Below, piece after piece: positions 60,105-64,000 of a DNA stretch of 64,000 bases. This DNA comes from Saccharum officinarum (taxonomy: Eukaryota > Streptophyta > Magnoliopsida > Poales > Poaceae). The DNA lies in contig CM036215.1 in assembly GCA_020631735.1 (NCBI GenBank), positions 14,596,346 through 14,660,345 of the forward strand. The letters are read 5' to 3'. Position numbers and translations under genes: made by a program. The notes beneath the pieces are model-generated. The model saw nothing but the letters and a program-made list of their open reading frames with translations, did no database searches and was not told where the DNA came from. How positions within the stretch are numbered: position 1 is the stretch's first letter; every line of letters begins with the position of its first letter.

Positions 60105-60723
60105 GGTCTTGTTTAGTTCCAGGAGCGTAAAGTTTTTAGGTGTCACATCGGATGTTTCATGAGATGTCGGAAGAAGTATTCGGATACTAATAAAAAGAAT
60201 AATTACAGAACTCGTCTGTAAACTGTGAGACGAATTTATTAATACTAATTAATCCGTCATTAGCACATATTTACTATAGCACGACATTGTCTAATCACAA
60301 ACTAATTAGGCTTAAAAATTCGTCTCGCAAAATACACGTAATTTGTGCAATTAATTATTTTTTAGTCTACATTTAATATTCTATACATGTGTTTAAACAT
60401 CCGATATGATATAATAGGGCGTAAAGTTTTTATAGTAAGGTCTTGTTTAGTTCCCGATTTCTACCCCAAATTCTACTATGCAAAAAGAAGATTCTCATCA
60501 CATCAAAATACCGGCACATGCATAGAGTACTAAATGTAGATAAAATTTAAAACTAATTGTACAGTTTTGTTGTACTTTGCGAGACAAACATTTTAAACCT
60601 AATTAGTCAAAGTTTGAATAATTTTTACCAAATAGAAACGAATTGCTACAATGCGCATTTAATACGCACTATAGCAATTCGAGAGCCCAAATTCAGGATC
60701 TAAACAAGGCCTAACTAAAGGCC
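60105..60723. mobile_element. MITE M2 of the nested cluster, split by M3
   Basis: It starts GGTCTTGTTTAGTTCC directly after the TAA that closes M1. Its right terminus is not at 60438. If M3 and one TAA are skipped, the end reads TAACTAAAGGCC, an inverse match to the start, followed by TAA at 60724-60726. So M3 sits within the last 12 or so bases of M2. Confidence 0.82.
60439..60711. mobile_element. MITE M3, nested in the right terminus of M2 (273 bp)
   Basis: The ends GGTCTTGTTTAGTTCC and the inverse of GGATCTAAACAAGGCC pair. TAA is duplicated at 60436-60438 and 60712-60714. Confidence 0.92.
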
Positions 60724-60933
60724 TAAATATCCTCAAGGAGCGACCGCCGACCAGGTAGCAGTGCCGCATGGACCCAACGCGCAGGCGGGCACGCATGCAT
60801 GACCGGTCAGGCAGGCAGCAGCCGTGCACCCGGGCATGAAAATGACCGAGACGGCCAAATCACCCCTGGGCCCTGGGCCCTGGGCCCTCGCTGGCTGGCT
60901 GGCCGGCTATTGGACGAGATATGTATGATATGA

Positions 60934-63002
60934 CTAGGTTAATGCCCGTGCGTTGCAACGGGAACACAAATTACCAAGATAGCATATTTATGAGCGTGTG
61001 TTATTCTGTTTGATAAAATAGATATTGCAATCGTGATGTTCCAATCAATATATGTTTCACGATATATGTTTTATAATATATTGTACAATTAAGAATATAA
61101 TATCTCAATAGTTCGACCAGGGGAGGTGGAGAACGCTTGGGCGTGATTGACGGGGATTGGGTAACATGGGCGGCATAGTGCGGGGAGGGGGGCCGCGGGC
61201 GTGATTGGCGGTAGGAGCGGACATTGGTCACAGGTTGGGTTTGATGTCGTCAGGTAAACATTGATCGCAGGTTGGGTTTGGTGCTGCCTGGTAGACGTTG
61301 ACATTTCGTATGTTTTAGTTGTAGAGAAGAGATAGAGATAGAGAAGAGATAGGGATAAAGATAGAGAAGAAAAAAGGTAAAAAGATTGAAAATACAGATG
61401 CTAGGCTGGTAATTCTTTTACACCAGGGAGGTACTCGTGTTGCTAAAGCACTATGAAACCTCAAAAACTTAAAAGCTGGTTCCTCGCTCTATATGCAAAA
61501 TCTCACACACCTATTGCCGGATTTTGTACAGGAACCATGGCAGGTGTGTCATCCATTAATAATGATTAAGTGAACAACCACCATTGATGTTATGAACACT
61601 GTTTACCTACACGGCCGTGTACGCTGTTTACACGGCGTGTAAACGCTACTCGATGGGTATCCGTGTAGGCCGATTAGCCGTGTAAAGCCGTGCAAAACCG
61701 TTTCGACCGTTTAAAAGGCCGTGTATACCGACTTTTAGTTAAACGATGGGTGACCGACCGTTCACTGTTTAACGTTTAGGCTAACACTGGTTATGAACTA
61801 TGAAGAGTTACTTAAAAACCAATCAATCTCGCAAACTTGTTGCTGAATAGGTTGCATCTTTTATTCCTTTTAGACAGTACAAGTATACAAGAAACTTAAG
61901 CATCACAAACTTATGGATATTCAGCAAAAATATAATTTAGATGTATGACCAGTCTAAATAAAACAGAGACTGCGCATCAGACTAATGCTTATGCAATGCA
62001 AGGGCTTCTTCTCCATGGTGTAAAAGAAAGCAGCAGGAATGAGACGTGCAGCCATATAATAAACACAACAATAGGAGAACAAGATCATGCTGGAATAGTA
62101 TGGAAGACGAGCCCGGCGGCCACCAAGGACAGCAGAGCGTGGCGACACCGGTGCTGCGGTGCACGAGCTCGGCATCGCCGATTCCTCCTCCAGAGCGACC
62201 GCAGGCTGCAGGCCCTGGAGACAGCAAGAGGCTATCACCGACACCGATCTGAACGGTGCCAGTGAAGGCGCCAGCTTCGGCTACCATGTAACCTATCATG
62301 GGAATACGCAAGAAAGGGACCAACCTTACGTAGATGTAGATGATGCTGGCCTTGTTCCTCACGGAGGGCCAGCCAATTAGCTAGCAGACCGGAACGGTGG
62401 AGGCAGCCGAATGCTCGCGTCGGCTGCATCCTATTGTCGGGGTAAGCTTCGATTTTAACGGTGGGGACTGTGATATCGCTGCTGTCGTGTTGGGTGCGTA
62501 GATGCCGATCGGAGGCGCGATTGACAACTACGTGAGCAGAGCTTCAGCCTTCAGAAGCAATAATGTTGTGATTGATGCCAGCACGAGATCGAAGGAAGAC
62601 AATCTGTTTCCTAATTAGTCGTGATCTCCTATCTCCTAATTAGTGTGATCTTGTGGAGAAAAATGTTGTGATTGATGTCAGCGAGAGAAGGAAGGCAATC
62701 CGTTTCCTAATTAGTCGTGGCATCTGTTGATGAACGAGGCAGCAGTGATCGCGCGAGGCTTCCGTCGGGCGCGTATGCAGGGTCGGACGCGTACGACCGC
62801 GTGATTGAAGGGCAATTCCCCTTGATTTGGCTCTTTCCTTTCATGCGCGGGTAGGATTTTTTTTCCGCGTGATTGTCTGCCTGCGTGGTGAGGGCCGGGG
62901 TTTGCCGAAATTTCCTTTTCTGCGCCGAGCAGTCATGGATCGCAAGATAATTTTGGTGCTGCCGGATAGACGTTGACAATCCGTATGTTTTAGTTGTAGA
63001 GA
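60934..63002 (-). mobile_element. Helitron (2,069 bp) with a second internal 5' end
   Basis: On the minus strand it starts TCTCTACAACTAAAACATAC after host A (63003) and ends with the hairpin CCCGTTGCAACGCACGGG, then CATTAACCTAG, before host T (60933). The perfect 5-bp stem (CCCGT/ACGGG) about 10 bp before CTAG is the classic Helitron 3' structure. A second copy of the 5' terminus lies inside near 61290-61328, next to a GA-rich tract. No helicase is present. Short frames near 61950-62430 may be captured sequence, but I cannot identify them. It contains the hAT MITE at 61597. Confidence 0.82.
61597..61789. mobile_element. hAT-type MITE (193 bp, 8-bp target duplication)
   Basis: GTTATGAA is duplicated exactly at 61589-61596 and 61790-61797. 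The ends CACTGTTTACCTACACG and CAGTGTTAGCCTAAACG (inverse) match at 13 of 17 bases. An 8-bp duplication with CASTG ends is typical of hAT elements. The inside is rich in ACGGCCGTGTA-type words and their inverses. Confidence 0.9.
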
Positions 63003-63434
63003 TATGTGAGCGCGTACCAAACGCGGCCAGCCGGCCACCTTCCACCTCGACCCGATCGAGCAGAAAAAGCCAGAAAGCACTCGTGCGTTGTGGCCTCTGG
63101 AATGTACTGCTAGTCCAGTCTGCGCGCTTTATTTATTTATCTACAGAAAAAGGTGCACGATTAACGGCTGGACAATATGCAATCATCATTTTAACTATTG
63201 CCGCTTTATGCCGACAGGTGGAACAGACACGGTTAGCCCCGCGTCTTCTTATATCGAAATGGAAAACTTTTTTTTAAAAAAAACGACGATTAATTGGCCG
63301 GCCAGGGAGTGATCAGAGCCAGCGAGAGTACCCAATCCGACCACTCCTCTTTAGTGTGGCTGTAGAGTTAGCTATTTCTTTCTGACCTTGCTAAGGTACT
63401 CCTGTCACCTCATAGGAAGGTAAGATCTTAAATT
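63003..63434. other. intergenic stretch, nothing recognised
   Basis: No gene or further element is supported between the Helitron and the LINE fragment. Confidence 0.5.
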
Positions 63435-63445
63435 AGCAATATTTA

Positions 63446-63807
63446 GACTTGGTACAAACTTGGTGGGACAACATAGATCGCACACCTTCAACTGCGAGAC
63501 GAGGTCTCCCATCCATCATCATTCTTGTCTGTTGGGAGGTGTGAAAAAAAAGCAAGAATTTTTTAGCGCAAGGAGTCCGCGCTAACGCAATTTCTCAAGA
63601 AAATCAAGGACAAAGCGGACCTATGGTCAATGGTGGGAGCAAAACACGTCTCTAACTTATTATTGCATGCTTGATGTAACCCTCCTAAGATGAGGACCTT
63701 AGTGCTTTGGCTCCGTTGTACAATTTGTACATGTTTTGTACAATGCTTTTCTAGGTTTTCTTCTTTTTAATATAATAGGTAGCTCTCCTGCCGGTTCCGT
63801 TAAAAAA
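63446..63807 (+). mobile_element. 5'-truncated LINE (L1-type) with 11-bp target duplication
   Basis: AGCAATATTTA is duplicated at 63435-63445 and 63808-63818. The insert ends in a short A run after AATATAATAGGTAGCTCTCC, a 3' end I know from grass L1 elements. Upstream, the plus-strand frame IKDKADLWSMVGAKHVSNL fits the very C-terminal tail of L1 ORF2. The rest of the element is missing at the 5' end, as is usual for target-primed insertions. Confidence 0.85.
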
Positions 63808-63900
63808 AGCAATATTTAAATAATTACGAATTAATTAAAATTTTAGAAAAACAAAAAAAGAAAAGACAACAAACTAAACAAATATATAGAAGATATCTAC

Positions 63901-64000
63901 TTCCTCCGTTCTAAAATAGATGATGTTTTTGACTTCTAGATATCATGTTTAACCATTTATTTTATTCAATTTTTTAGCAAATAATAGAATAAATAAGTCA
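63901..64000. mobile_element. possible Stowaway-like MITE end, cut by window
   Basis: CTTCCTCCGTTCTAAAATAGATGATGTTTTTGACTT looks like the CTCCCTCCGTTC terminus of a Stowaway-type element. The rest lies outside the window. Confidence 0.45.

Overview
This is about 64 kb of a plant nuclear genome, almost certainly a grass. GT-AG introns, TATA and AATAAA signals, a GC-rich 5' gene end, Sirevirus and Ale-type copia elements, Helitrons and many TAA/TCA-flanked MITEs all point that way. A panicoid grass such as sorghum or sugarcane is my inference only. The sequence contains one 100-N assembly gap (36021-36120).

Only three genes look intact. (1) A PL1-family pectate-lyase-like gene on the minus strand (17845-19127, 3 exons, 371 aa). 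(2) RPB10, the shared small zinc-binding subunit of nuclear RNA polymerases, on the plus strand (19560-27504, 4 exons, 71 aa). It is head-to-head with the pectate lyase across a 432-bp shared promoter, and its second intron is 7.4 kb long and holds a complete Ty1/copia element. (3) An AAP-type amino acid permease on the plus strand (49606-51236, 3 exons, 479 aa) with a TATA box and a polyadenylation signal.

The rest is mostly transposable elements and decayed gene pieces. From left to right: a Sirevirus-type copia element (1-10481, minus; the window starts 55 bp inside its 3' LTR) inserted beside a partial gypsy-like LTR (10482-12753); a duplicated non-coding block whose first copy gained three MITEs that the second copy lacks (12886-16922), with a LINE endonuclease fragment between the copies; the pectate lyase/RPB10 pair; a CACTA end, a Stowaway, and a DUF2828 pseudogene split by a MITE (28.5-30.5 kb); a 2,031-bp solo LTR with a perfect 5-bp target duplication (31682-33712); a broken papain-like protease fragment (34.4 kb); a field of degenerate repeats (36.3-37.9 kb); a CACTA-like element carrying a long AT microsatellite (39.4-40.4 kb); a 5.5-kb Helitron with captured gene pieces (41003-46519); MULE- and Tourist-type MITEs (47.7-48.5 kb); the permease; a mostly empty stretch with a GC-rich island (51.4-58.3 kb); a tandem and nested cluster of three MITEs (59.8-60.7 kb); a second Helitron carrying an hAT MITE (60934-63002); and a 5'-truncated LINE with an 11-bp target duplication (63446-63807).

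Several insertions can be read to the base because target duplications, paralogous empty sites or interrupted reading frames survive. I saw no evidence for a wholly new biological system. The most notable items are the RPB10 intron, the two Helitrons, the natural empty-site pairs, the copia element without a recognisable Gag, and an unidentified repeat field at 36.6-37.9 kb.
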